DNA from: Pseudobacter sp.
GTDB lineage: Bacteria > Bacteroidota > Bacteroidia > Chitinophagales > Chitinophagaceae
Direction of reading: 5' to 3'
Assembly (NCBI GenBank): GCA_017849455.1
Contig: JAFIGX010000020.1
Span: 186,001 to 250,000, forward strand
DNA: 64,000 bases
The notes below the pieces were generated by a model. The model had not been told where the DNA came from, made no database searches, and worked only from the letters and a program-made list of their open reading frames with translations. Numbering within the stretch: position 1 is the stretch's first letter; every line of letters starts with the position of its first letter. Shown here in pieces: positions 36,219-45,376 of the stretch. The position numbers and the translations under genes were made by a program.

Positions 36219-39200
36219 ATGAAGCGATACATCATCATATTATTCTTGTTAAACGCTTTTCTACCGGTATCAGCACAGGTGACCAGCCTGAATGGTAAAT
36301 GGACTATTGCCCCCGATCCATTGAATACCGGGGAGAGGGATGGATGGTATCAACCTGCATTCCCTTCCGCCAAATTCGACCAGGTTACCGTGCCACATTG
36401 TTTTTCCGTAGATCCCAGGTATCCTTTTTATACGGGTACTGCCTGGTATTTCACCACCTTTCAGCAAGCGTCTGTACCCAAAGGCTATCGCAGTTTCCTA
36501 CAGTTCGATGCTGTGTTCTATAAGGCAAAGGTCTGGTTGAATGGCCATTTGCTGGGAGTGCATGAGGGCGGCTATACACCCTTCGAATGGGATGTGACCG
36601 AGTGGATGGCACAAAAAAATAATATATCCGTCTCCGTTAATAATTCCTGGGATACAACTACAATCCCCGGGGTCAAGACGGCCGATACCCTGTTATTGCC
36701 CAATGCAGCACAGGTATATGCCTGGATGAATTATGGCGGCATCACCCGTCCCGTTCAAGTCATTACCCGGCCGGAATTATTCATGGAAAAAATAAAGATC
36801 GAAGCAGAACCTGATTTGAAAAGAAGATCGGCAAAGATCAGGATCATGGCGGCTGTGAATAATTTATCAGGGTCTTCAGTGCAGCCGCACATTACCGCGC
36901 ATATTTATGATGGTGGCAGGCAGTGCACGATGAAGTTTACAACGACTTCAGGCCCCATTGCTCCAGGAAATAAAGGAAAGATATTGCTGGAAGGCATACT
37001 GCCTGCCTCGGAAACGAAGCTCTGGAATTGTGATGGACCGCATCTTTACCTCGCCGAGCTGGTATTGGGAAAGGATACTGTGCGTAGCCATTTCGGCATT
37101 CGCAAACTGGAAGTGATTGGAACGCAGTTATTATTGAATGGAGAACCTGTTCGCATGGGTGGGGCCAACAGGCCGGCTGATCATCCGGTGTATGGTTCCC
37201 TCGATCCTGATTCCGTACTGATACAAGACCTTACGCTGATGAAAAATGCGGGCATGGAATTCTCACGCATTGCCCATTATGCCGTTCCTGAAAGGCTGCT
37301 GGACTGGGCCGATAAAAATGGCATGCTGCTGATCACAGAAGCAGGTAACTGGCAAATGACACAGCGACAAATGGCCGACCCGGTAATGAAAGAGAAATAC
37401 AGGTCGCAGTTAAGGGAAATGATCGAGCGCGACTGGAACCATCCCTCCGTGATCGCGTATAGCCTGGGCAATGAATTTCCTTCCCATACCAAAGAAGGAA
37501 TAGATTGGGTGAAAGAGATGGGGCGGTATGTAAGGTCAATGGATACTTCACGACTGCTCACCTTCGCCAGTTTCAACGTATGGAGAAAATATGTGACGAA
37601 GCCTACTGATGAAGCTTCGAACGAAGTCGATTTTATCAGTGCCAATATTTATGGTAATCACCTGGAATGCCTGCAACATATTCATGATATTTATCCCAAC
37701 AAGCCTGTTTACATCAGTGAGTTCGGGATGCGTGCGGGCAATAAGCCGGAATCGGCCAGGATCGATTACTTGCAGAAAGCCATGCAGGCGGTACGCCAAT
37801 GCGATTACGTGGTGGGCGCATCCTGGTGGTCGTTCAATGATTACAGGAGCCGCTATCCGGGAACCGATGCCGATGGATACCGGGCCTGGGGGTTGGTGCA
37901 ACCAGATCGCCGGCCCCGTGATACTTACAGGGTATGGCAGGAAGAATTTGCTCCTGCACTCTTTACATTGGAACGTTGCGATGAACACCAGCTTGTTGTT
38001 ACCATCTCTGCCCGAAAAGATTTTCCTGTCACTACCTTACGCAATTACCGTATCGCATGCGGTGATCAGTCGATCACATTGCCTGTACTGAAACCCGGAG
38101 AATCATACAGGGCCATCATTACAAATCCCCGCATTATAGAAAATAGAACCTCCGTGTCGCTCCTGAAGCCTAATGGATTTCTGGCCCTCAAAAAAGAATA
38201 TACAGTAATTGCAGGGCCGGCAGCTTCTTCTACCCTGCCGGTTTCTTCTAATGCATCGGTCCGTATGCCCTGGTTCTTTAGTGAGAATATGGTATTGCAG
38301 AGACAGAAGCTCATAAAGTTTTTTGGTACAGCCAAACCGAAGCAGGCATTCACATTCAGTTTCGCAGGAGGAACAAAAACAGTTAAAGCTGATAAAGCAG
38401 GTCAGTGGCAGGTGGAGTTCCCGCCGATGGAAGCCGGGGGGCCGTACTCCTTATCAGTCCAATCAGACAGTTCCTTCACCTGGAGCAATATCATGATCGG
38501 TGATGTATGGCTATGCTCCGGTCAATCGAATATGGAATGGCCACTGATGAAAACATGGAATGCAGCCTGGGAGTTGAAACAGGCCAACCATCCTGGTATC
38601 CGTTTTTTTTCCGTACCCCGCAGTATTTCATCCGTACCCTTGTCGAATACCCTGCCCGCTTCCTGGAAAACCTGCACACCGCAGAACAGTTGGGAGATGT
38701 CGGCCGTGGCTTATTTCTTTGCCAGGGAACTGAAAAAACGGTTACACATCCCTGTTGGTATAATCCAGTCTTCCTGGGGAGGAACGCCTATCGAGGCATG
38801 GACCAGTTTCGACAGTATCTCCCGTCACCCCGACTTCAGGGAACTGACCGACAGCCTCCAAAAAGCCTGGCAACAGGGAATAACTGTAGAAACCGTGCTA
38901 TCTGAACAGGCAAAAGCACTGGCGCTTTATCAACAGCAAATGACGCAGGTGGATAAAGGATTCAGCGAGCAGTGGTACAGGAAGGCGGATACTACCGGTT
39001 GGAAAACAATGATCGCGCCCGGCACGCTCGAACAGTCTGAACCCATGTTCAAGGGCAGCGTATGGTTCCGTAGATCTGTTCAGTTGCCGGCTTCCATGTT
39101 ACAGAACGATCTTGTGCTCAACCTTGAGACCCTGAATGAAAAAGATATTACCTGGTTCAATGGACAGGAGACAGGTCGTACCACCTGGATGGCAGGGAGA

Positions 39201-40178
39201 AGGACGTATCGTATCCCCAAAGAAATATTAATGGCCGGTGAGAATACTATTGTGATCAGGCTTGAAACGCAGAACAAGCCTGCCGGCTTTACAGCAAAAA
39301 ATGCGGCTGATCTGCGATTGGAAGAAATGGTCTCTTCCGATACACCGCTCACCGTTCCGCTGGCAGGGGAATGGCAATATGCATTGGGAGCGGCATTGCA
39401 AAATTTTCCAATATTGAAGACCATGCCCGTGCTCTCGGCAACCCCTTCTGGATTGTTCAATGGAATGATCGCACCTCTGAGGAAGCTGGGCATCAAAGGC
39501 ATCCTCTGGTACCAGGGTGAGAACAATGCTGGACGGGCATTTCAATACAGGAGCCTGCTGCCATTGCTGATCAACGACTGGCGTGCCCGATGGGCATCAG
39601 GAGACCTCCCTTTTCTACTCGTGCAGTTGGCAGGTTACACGGAGCTTACCAATAATCCCGTCGAACATACCTGGGCAGAACTGCGTGAAGCCCAACTACA
39701 GTCACTACGATTACCCAATACCGGTATAGCAGTAACGATCGATGCCGGCAATCCTTATGATGTACATCCTACCAACAAACAGATTGTCGGACGGCGACTT
39801 GCCGCAGAAGCCAGGAAACTGGTTTACGGAGAAGCAGATATTCAGACATCGCCTTTGTATCGATCAGCGGACGTACAGGGAGATAGTCTCAGGATACAAT
39901 TCACCAATGCAAGAAATGGACTGGTGGCCAAGGACGGTAAACCAGGAGGATTTGCAATTGCGGGCAGCGACAAAAAATTCGTATGGGCCAATGCCCGGAT
40001 CGACGGTGATGTAATAGTGGTATGGTCGCCTGTAGTAAAACATCCGGTGGCAGTGCGGTATGCATGGACCGGCAGCCCGGTAGAAAGTAATGGGGCCAAT
40101 ATTTATAACAAGGAAGGATTTCCGGCATCTCCTTTCCGGACGGACGACTGGCGTGGAATAACAGAAGGGAAAAAATAA
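36219..40178 (+). CDS. Fusion: GH2 glycosidase plus SGNH sialate-O-acetylesterase-like (CE20-like) domain
   Basis: 1319 residues, one base after the preceding stop, with a signal peptide (IIILFLLNAFLPVSAQ). Residues 20-600 are GH2: a sugar-binding sandwich (AWYFTTFQQ; KVWLNGHLLGVHEGGYTPFE), then a TIM barrel with acid/base Glu in SLGNEFPSH (about 419) and nucleophile Glu in YISEFG (about 501). After a linker near 660-690, VRMPWFFSENMVLQRQK begins an SGNH esterase: LCSGQSNMEWPL (serine near 769), WYQGENNAG (about 1098) and DVHPTNK (about 1181). A beta-sandwich is inserted between the serine and the YQGE block, as in CE20-type acetylesterases. The reading frame is continuous. It likely removes acetyl groups and a beta-linked sugar from one substrate. 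Confidence 0.85.
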   Translation: MKRYIIILFLLNAFLPVSAQVTSLNGKWTIAPDPLNTGERDGWYQPAFPSAKFDQVTVPHCFSVDPRYPFYTGTAWYFTTFQQASVPKGYRSFLQFDAVFYKAKVWLNGHLLGVHEGGYTPFEWDVTEWMAQKNNISVSVNNSWDTTTIPGVKTADTLLLPNAAQVYAWMNYGGITRPVQVITRPELFMEKIKIEAEPDLKRRSAKIRIMAAVNNLSGSSVQPHITAHIYDGGRQCTMKFTTTSGPIAPGNKGKILLEGILPASETKLWNCDGPHLYLAELVLGKDTVRSHFGIRKLEVIGTQLLLNGEPVRMGGANRPADHPVYGSLDPDSVLIQDLTLMKNAGMEFSRIAHYAVPERLLDWADKNGMLLITEAGNWQMTQRQMADPVMKEKYRSQLREMIERDWNHPSVIAYSLGNEFPSHTKEGIDWVKEMGRYVRSMDTSRLLTFASFNVWRKYVTKPTDEASNEVDFISANIYGNHLECLQHIHDIYPNKPVYISEFGMRAGNKPESARIDYLQKAMQAVRQCDYVVGASWWSFNDYRSRYPGTDADGYRAWGLVQPDRRPRDTYRVWQEEFAPALFTLERCDEHQLVVTISARKDFPVTTLRNYRIACGDQSITLPVLKPGESYRAIITNPRIIENRTSVSLLKPNGFLALKKEYTVIAGPAASSTLPVSSNASVRMPWFFSENMVLQRQKLIKFFGTAKPKQAFTFSFAGGTKTVKADKAGQWQVEFPPMEAGGPYSLSVQSDSSFTWSNIMIGDVWLCSGQSNMEWPLMKTWNAAWELKQANHPGIRFFSVPRSISSVPLSNTLPASWKTCTPQNSWEMSAVAYFFARELKKRLHIPVGIIQSSWGGTPIEAWTSFDSISRHPDFRELTDSLQKAWQQGITVETVLSEQAKALALYQQQMTQVDKGFSEQWYRKADTTGWKTMIAPGTLEQSEPMFKGSVWFRRSVQLPASMLQNDLVLNLETLNEKDITWFNGQETGRTTWMAGRRTYRIPKEILMAGENTIVIRLETQNKPAGFTAKNAADLRLEEMVSSDTPLTVPLAGEWQYALGAALQNFPILKTMPVLSATPSGLFNGMIAPLRKLGIKGILWYQGENNAGRAFQYRSLLPLLINDWRARWASGDLPFLLVQLAGYTELTNNPVEHTWAELREAQLQSLRLPNTGIAVTIDAGNPYDVHPTNKQIVGRRLAAEARKLVYGEADIQTSPLYRSADVQGDSLRIQFTNARNGLVAKDGKPGGFAIAGSDKKFVWANARIDGDVIVVWSPVVKHPVAVRYAWTGSPVESNGANIYNKEGFPASPFRTDDWRGITEGKK

Positions 40179-40208
40179 TCAATTATCAATCATCATAACA
40201 GTGCAAGA

Positions 40209-42494
40209 ATGATACGATCTGAAAACACAGGCAAGCGATCTTTTCCAGGTATCCGGTTCGAAGCAGATCTCGTGATCACGGGCGGGGGATTGTCGGGGGT
40301 ATGTTGTGCCATCACAGCGGCCAGGCAGGGATTACAGGTAATACTCGTGCAGGACAGGCCCGTACTCGGAGGTAATTCATCCAGTGAAGTGAGGCTATGG
40401 GTATTGGGCGCCACATCGCACATGGGCAACAACAATCGCTGGGCCAGGGAAGGGGGCGTACTCGATGAAATACTGGTAGAGAATATGTACAGGAACCCGG
40501 AAGGGAATCCGGTTATCTACGATTCCATCTTACTCGACAAAGTGGTCACTGAAAAAAATATCACCCTGCTCCTCAATACGGTCGTTTATGAGGTGATGAA
40601 AAAAGATGAATCAACGATCAGTGCCGTGAGGGCCTTTTGCAGCCAGAACCAGACAGAATATGAACTGACTGCGCCACTTTTCTGCGATGCGTCCGGTGAT
40701 GGAGTAACAGGATTCCTGTCGGGCGCTGCGTTCAGGATGGGGGCCGAATCGAAGGAAGAATTCGGGGAAGGTTTTGCTCCTTCCGAAGAATACGGAGAAT
40801 TGCTGGGCCACTCCCTCTACTTCTATACGAAAGATACAGGCAGGCCGGTGAGTTTCGTTCCGCCTGCATTTGCGCTCGACGATATCACGCAGATACCGCG
40901 GTTCCGCAGTTTCAATACCAAAGAATATGGTTGCCGCTTATGGTGGATAGAATATGGTGGTCGCCTCGACACGGTACATGATACCGAAACTATCAAATGG
41001 GAACTGTGGAAGATCGTTTATGGGGTATGGAACCATATCAAAAATTCAGGACAATTCCCCGAAGCAGAGAACCTTACCCTCGAATGGGTGGGTATGATAC
41101 CAGGTAAAAGGGAAAGCCGTCGCTTTGAAGGTGATTATATTTTGAAGCAACAGGACATCATCGAACAAAGAGTGCATGAAGATGCTGTTGCCTTTGGAGG
41201 ATGGTCGGTGGATCTGCACCCTGCCGATGGCGTATATGCTACCGGACCAGGCTGTAACCAATGGCATAGCAAAGGCACTTACCAGATACCTTATCGTTGT
41301 CTTTATTCACGCAATATCAATAACCTGTTGCTGGCAGGCCGCATCATTAGTGCATCGCATGTGGCATTTGGTTCTTCCCGCGTGATGGGTACTGCTGCTT
41401 ATGCCGCACAGGCCGTCGGTATGGCTGCCGTGCTTTGCAAAAAATATCGATGCCGGCCTGCGGAACTTTTCACACAGAAAAAAATAACGGAACTCCAACG
41501 ACGCCTGATGCAGGCAGGTCAATATATCCCCCACCATCTTATGCATGATGAGCAGGACTTAGTACAACTGGCATGCATCCACGCAACCAGTGAGCTGGAG
41601 CTGCAGGAGATACCAGAAGATGGAGGATTATTGCCGCTCGATCTGCCTGTTGGACAAATGGTGCCTGTCAAGGCCGGTAAAATGCCGGACCTGGTGTTGC
41701 ATGCCTATACGGATATGCCCGGCGCCATCCTGGAAGTTGAGGTCCGCATCTCTTCCAACACCGGTAACTACACACCAGACCGAACGCTGGCCCGGTTCGA
41801 ACTACTATTGCAAAAAGGAAGGAACTGCCTGCCTGTCCAACCCGGCATTACGATCGCAGAATCACAATATGTATTCGTTATCCTGCACAGGAACCCGGCC
41901 ATCAATATTCCACGGTCGGCGGCCCGCATTACGGGTATCCTCTCTGTTTTCAATACCATCAACCCGGCCGTATCCAATTTTGGAAAACAGGAGCCGCCTG
42001 CACATATCGGGATGGACAGCTTCGAGTTCTGGTGCCCGCAACGCAGGCCTGCCGGACAAAATATAGCTATCAAATTCAAACCGGCACTGTCTGGGTTCGG
42101 AGCGGCCAATCTTCGTAATGGCATCGCCCGGCCAACCTTGCAACCCAATGCATGGGTAGCAGACCCGAAAGACCATTCACCTGCCGTGGAACTCAGATGG
42201 GAACAACCTCAAACGATCAAAAAAATTGTTCTGACATTTGATACCGATTACGATCATCCCATGGAATCGGTATTGATGGGGCATCCGGAACGGGTAATGC
42301 CTTTCTGCGTGCGCAGGTATAAAATACTGGATGATAAAAATGAAGTGGTCTATGAATGCAGCAACAATTATCAAACCATCAATACGATATTACCGGAACG
42401 GGCAATATCGACCCGTTCATTGCGGATACTGATGGAACACCCCTCTGCACATACGCCGGCCGCTCTCTTTGAAGTGAGGTGTTATGGTGAATAA
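40209..42494 (+). CDS. FAD-dependent oxidoreductase with C-terminal beta domain
   Basis: 761 residues; no clear signal peptide. The Rossmann FAD-binding motif is VITGGGLSGVCCAITAARQG near residues 22-42, and VQDRPVLGGNSSSEVRLW follows, matching the FAD-oxidoreductase family (PF12831 type) found in Bacteroidota glycan loci. Residues 45-440 cover FAD and substrate binding, ending with LAGRIISASHVAFGSSRVMG. The C-terminal 300 residues are beta-rich; the last 120 (LRWEQPQTIKKIVLTFDTDY; FEVRCYGE) look like a discoidin/galactose-binding sandwich. It probably oxidises a sugar or sugar derivative in the cytoplasm, though a binding domain there is unusual. It starts 30 bp after the fusion gene. Confidence 0.8.
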   Translation: MIRSENTGKRSFPGIRFEADLVITGGGLSGVCCAITAARQGLQVILVQDRPVLGGNSSSEVRLWVLGATSHMGNNNRWAREGGVLDEILVENMYRNPEGNPVIYDSILLDKVVTEKNITLLLNTVVYEVMKKDESTISAVRAFCSQNQTEYELTAPLFCDASGDGVTGFLSGAAFRMGAESKEEFGEGFAPSEEYGELLGHSLYFYTKDTGRPVSFVPPAFALDDITQIPRFRSFNTKEYGCRLWWIEYGGRLDTVHDTETIKWELWKIVYGVWNHIKNSGQFPEAENLTLEWVGMIPGKRESRRFEGDYILKQQDIIEQRVHEDAVAFGGWSVDLHPADGVYATGPGCNQWHSKGTYQIPYRCLYSRNINNLLLAGRIISASHVAFGSSRVMGTAAYAAQAVGMAAVLCKKYRCRPAELFTQKKITELQRRLMQAGQYIPHHLMHDEQDLVQLACIHATSELELQEIPEDGGLLPLDLPVGQMVPVKAGKMPDLVLHAYTDMPGAILEVEVRISSNTGNYTPDRTLARFELLLQKGRNCLPVQPGITIAESQYVFVILHRNPAINIPRSAARITGILSVFNTINPAVSNFGKQEPPAHIGMDSFEFWCPQRRPAGQNIAIKFKPALSGFGAANLRNGIARPTLQPNAWVADPKDHSPAVELRWEQPQTIKKIVLTFDTDYDHPMESVLMGHPERVMPFCVRRYKILDDKNEVVYECSNNYQTINTILPERAISTRSLRILMEHPSAHTPAALFEVRCYGE

Positions 42495-42523
42495 ACAAAG
42501 GAAAAATCATTAACAGGAATTGT

Positions 42524-44182
42524 ATGAATCAGTTGGATTTTATAGTGATGGCCGTTTTCGCCATGCTTATTCTCGGTATCGGTATGGCCTTCACACGTAT
42601 GGGCAGTAAGAACTCGACTGCCTTCTTCGAAGCAGGCGGGGCCACACCCTGGTGGATCAATGGGCTTTCACTTTTCATCAGTTATTTCTCCGCCGGCACG
42701 TTCGTTGTATGGGGCTCCATCGCGTACAAACATGGGTTTGTGGCCAATGGTATCCAGCTCACCATGGTTGTTGGCGGATTGCTGACAGCCCTCTTCATTG
42801 CCGGTAAATGGAAACGGACTGGAAGTGTAACTGCTGCAGAATATATCGGCAAGAAATTCGGAATTCGTACACAACAGTTCTATACTTTTCTCATCATGCT
42901 CCATGGATTGTTCACCACGGCATCCGTGCTCTATCCGGTTGGCAAGATGGTGAGTGTGGCCACACCACTTTCACTGAATACCTGCATCCTCATCATAGGA
43001 GGTATCATCATACTGTATACGGCAGCGGGCGGGCTTTGGGCCGTTCTGGTGACCGATGTGGTGCAGTTCGTGATCCTGACGGCAGCGGTGCTGATCGTGA
43101 TACCCATGGCATTTAGTGAAGTAGGAGGTGTGGGTAGTTTCGTGAATAAAGCGCCTGATGGTTTTTTCAATTTCTTCAATGAGGAATATTCACTGGGATT
43201 TTTCCTTGCTTTCCTTGCGTATCAAACAGCTTATATCGGTGGTAACTGGGCTTATGTGCAGCGCTATACCAGCGTTTCAACAGAGCGTAATTCAAAAAAA
43301 GTGGCTTACCTGTTCACGATACTTTACCTGCTCAGTCCCTTTATCTGGATGCTGCCGCCGATGATCTATAAAGTGATCAATCCCGGCCTGCAGGGACTAC
43401 AGCCGGAGGGCGCTTATATGATGTTATGCCAGTTGGTATTGCCGGCAGGACTGATCGGCCTTGTTTTATCGGGTATGATCTCAGCAACTGCGAGCAAGGC
43501 CAATACTACTATCAATATGGTGGCAGTGGTCTTTGCGCATGATATCTACAAAAAAGTGATCGATCCTTCTGCCGGAGAGCGCAAACTCATCAGGGCCGCG
43601 AGATTCTTTACTGTGTTCTTCGGGGGGCTTACCATTATCATTGCCATGATGGTGCCGCTTGTAGGCGGTATTGTGGAAATGGTGCTGAGCACTGCTTCCA
43701 TTGCAGGCGGGGCACTGTTCGTGCCGGTGATCTGGTCGCTCTATTCCAAACGGCAAACAGCGGCTTCTGTCGTTACCGCTTCTTTATGCGGATTACTGAT
43801 CAGCCTGGTCCTGAAATTATTTGGCACTGCCTTGTTTGGGTTCAGGCTCGACCGTGTTTGGGAAACAGCGCTGGGCGTGGGAATACCGGTAGCGGTGTTA
43901 GTGATAAGGGAAATATATGCGAGAGCAACAGGCGCAATTGGAACAACTGTCAATACGGATACTCAGCCGCCACAACCTGTTACCCAGGCTACAGTCAATA
44001 ACAACGATGCACATGCGCAAAATGTATTTGGTGTACGGGTGATCGCTGCCTCAATCGCCATAGTTGGTATTGGTGTTGCTGTGCTTGGTATGGTGGCCAG
44101 TAAAGGGCAGGTGGCAATCCTCATAGGAGGGATCATTTTCCTGTTGTCTATTCCTTTGTGGCGGGCAGCAAAAAACGTTTGA
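42524..44182 (+). CDS. Sodium:solute symporter (SSS family)
   Basis: 552 residues with about 13-14 hydrophobic segments. The N-terminal region FIVMAVFAMLILGIGMAFTR, the motif FFEAGGATPWWINGLSLFIS, and SYFSAGTFVVWG with YIGKKFGIRTQQFYTF are typical of SSS transporters. A glycine/alanine-rich block (AAGGLWAVLVTDVVQFVILT) carries the family signature with Asp in TDVVQ. SSS proteins couple sodium influx to uptake of sugars, uronic acids or sialic acid. As the last gene of the run, it likely takes the product of the periplasmic enzymes across the inner membrane. The substrate is not predictable from sequence alone. Confidence 0.88.
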   Translation: MNQLDFIVMAVFAMLILGIGMAFTRMGSKNSTAFFEAGGATPWWINGLSLFISYFSAGTFVVWGSIAYKHGFVANGIQLTMVVGGLLTALFIAGKWKRTGSVTAAEYIGKKFGIRTQQFYTFLIMLHGLFTTASVLYPVGKMVSVATPLSLNTCILIIGGIIILYTAAGGLWAVLVTDVVQFVILTAAVLIVIPMAFSEVGGVGSFVNKAPDGFFNFFNEEYSLGFFLAFLAYQTAYIGGNWAYVQRYTSVSTERNSKKVAYLFTILYLLSPFIWMLPPMIYKVINPGLQGLQPEGAYMMLCQLVLPAGLIGLVLSGMISATASKANTTINMVAVVFAHDIYKKVIDPSAGERKLIRAARFFTVFFGGLTIIIAMMVPLVGGIVEMVLSTASIAGGALFVPVIWSLYSKRQTAASVVTASLCGLLISLVLKLFGTALFGFRLDRVWETALGVGIPVAVLVIREIYARATGAIGTTVNTDTQPPQPVTQATVNNNDAHAQNVFGVRVIAASIAIVGIGVAVLGMVASKGQVAILIGGIIFLLSIPLWRAAKNV

Positions 44183-44236
44183 TTGCATATATTATTGATT
44201 ATTAACTAAATATTCTTTATAAATAAGATTTTCATC

Positions 44237-44314
44237 AGGTTATAGCCTGAAAAATTAATTTATTTCATCAGGTTATAACCTTAAATTTGTGTTCAATATT
44301 TAAGGTTATAACCT
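44237..44314. promoter_or_regulatory. Three AGGTTATAACCT palindromes at exact 33-bp spacing
   Basis: The 12-bp palindrome occurs at 44237-44248 (one mismatch, AGGTTATAGCCT), 44270-44281 and 44303-44314. Starts are exactly 33 bp apart, about three helical turns. Copies two and three sit in 24-bp stretches (44263-44286 and 44298-44321) that are exact reverse complements of each other; the third overlaps the start codon at 44316. This strongly suggests cooperative autorepression by the downstream HTH protein. Confidence 0.75.
44282..44289 (+). promoter_or_regulatory. Candidate -7 element of the mobile-mystery operon
   Basis: TAAATTTG fits TAnnTTTG, with a TTT-containing stretch about 17 bp upstream. 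It lies between operator copies two and three, so bound repressor would cover the promoter on both sides. Transcription would start about 20 bp before the ATG. Confidence 0.45.
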
Positions 44315-44315
44315 G

Positions 44316-44780
44316 ATGAAAAAGAGTAAAAAACTACTATCGATTGAACAGCTGGATGCTAAATTGCGTAAGCTGCAACCTCTTCGGAAAGTAACTGTTC
44401 CATCGAAGGGATGGGTCAACACCATTCGTACCTGCCTTGGTATGTCTTTGAGGCAGCTTGGGGAAAAACTGCAAATAACTCCTCAAAGCGCAATGGAAAT
44501 CGAGACCAGGGAACAAAATGGTTCCATTACTTTAAGAAATCTTCACGAAATTGCCGATGCCCTCGACATGGTGCTGGTTTATGGATTTGTTCCCAAAGAC
44601 AAATCGATCGAAGCCATGATCGAAAAAAAAGCCAGGGCCTTGGCGAAAGAAATCGTACTGCGCACCTCTATCTCCATGAAACTCGAAGGACAGGAGAACT
44701 CAAAAAAAAGGATTGAAAAGGCTATTAAAGAACGAACGGAAGAATTTAAAAATGAATTGCCTAAGATCTTATGGGATTAG
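44316..44780 (+). CDS. Mobile mystery protein A: HTH regulator/antitoxin
   Basis: 154 residues. An XRE-type helix-turn-helix covers about residues 36-90 (MSLRQLGEKLQITPQSAMEI, then LRNLHEIADALDMVLVYGFV), the wording of the mobile mystery protein A family. The C-terminal 55 residues are helical and charged. Within them SMKLEG (residues 120-125) matches the [ST]xxxE[GN] inhibitory motif known from Fic antitoxins. The start is fixed by the third operator, which abuts it. The stop overlaps the Fic gene by 10 bp, implying coupled translation. The likely role is repressor of its own promoter and perhaps direct Fic inhibitor; the second role is an inference. Confidence 0.85.
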   Translation: MKKSKKLLSIEQLDAKLRKLQPLRKVTVPSKGWVNTIRTCLGMSLRQLGEKLQITPQSAMEIETREQNGSITLRNLHEIADALDMVLVYGFVPKDKSIEAMIEKKARALAKEIVLRTSISMKLEGQENSKKRIEKAIKERTEEFKNELPKILWD

Positions 44781-45367
44781 AGTTCAATTATGCTGCAGGC
44801 CAAACATCTCTCGATGAAGACGAAAAGGAAGGATTAAAAATTGCCGGTATCTCAACCCGTCAGGAGTTGGATGAATTTGAACAACAAAACATCGAAAAAG
44901 CGGTAGAGTGGACTATCCGGCGTAGATTTAAAGCAGAAGTGATCCTTTCTGAAAAGTTCATCAGAGAACTTCACAAAAGAATGTTTGATGATATTTGGGA
45001 TTGGGCCGGAGAGTTTCGGAAGACCAATAAGAACATCGGGGTTGAAAAACACCAGATCGCCATCGAATTAAAAATGTTGTTGGACGATTGTTATTATTGG
45101 CTTGAACATACTACCTATCCTGATGACGAAATAGCTATACGGTTCAAGCACCGCATTGTATCCATACATTGCTTTTCGAATGGAAATGGCAGACATGCAC
45201 GATTGATTGCCGATGTGATTAGTCAACATATTTTCAACCGGCCGGTTTTTACCTGGAGCAGAGGGAACGCCATGTCAACCCGAAACCCGCGCGATACGTA
45301 TCTGGAGGCGCTTAGAGAAGCAGATAGAGGCCATATTCAGGCATTGCTCGATTTTGCAAGGTCCTGA
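44771..45367 (+). CDS. Mobile mystery protein B: Fic-domain protein
   Basis: 198 residues. The Fic domain covers about residues 55-190. The active-site motif reads HCFSNGNGRHAR at residues 133-144, against canonical HPFx[DN]GNGRxxR: the catalytic His, the acidic-position Asn, and the GNG and Arg residues are present, with Cys instead of Pro. The upstream flap region includes IWDWAGEFRKTN and VEKHQIA, as in the mobile mystery B family. Fic enzymes AMPylate target hydroxyls. The gene overlaps the HTH gene and ends 9 bp from the convergent GH2 gene, so the pair is a compact, self-contained insertion between two carbohydrate loci. AT-rich DNA around it supports acquisition. Confidence 0.85.
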   Translation: MGLEFNYAAGQTSLDEDEKEGLKIAGISTRQELDEFEQQNIEKAVEWTIRRRFKAEVILSEKFIRELHKRMFDDIWDWAGEFRKTNKNIGVEKHQIAIELKMLLDDCYYWLEHTTYPDDEIAIRFKHRIVSIHCFSNGNGRHARLIADVISQHIFNRPVFTWSRGNAMSTRNPRDTYLEALREADRGHIQALLDFARS

Positions 45368-45376
45368 TCTCCGCAT

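Noticed and set aside
44183..45367. Transposon ends around the mobile mystery module
   Set aside because: The only inverted repeats are the operator copies; no target duplication or transposase is visible, and the module abuts its neighbour by 9 bp.
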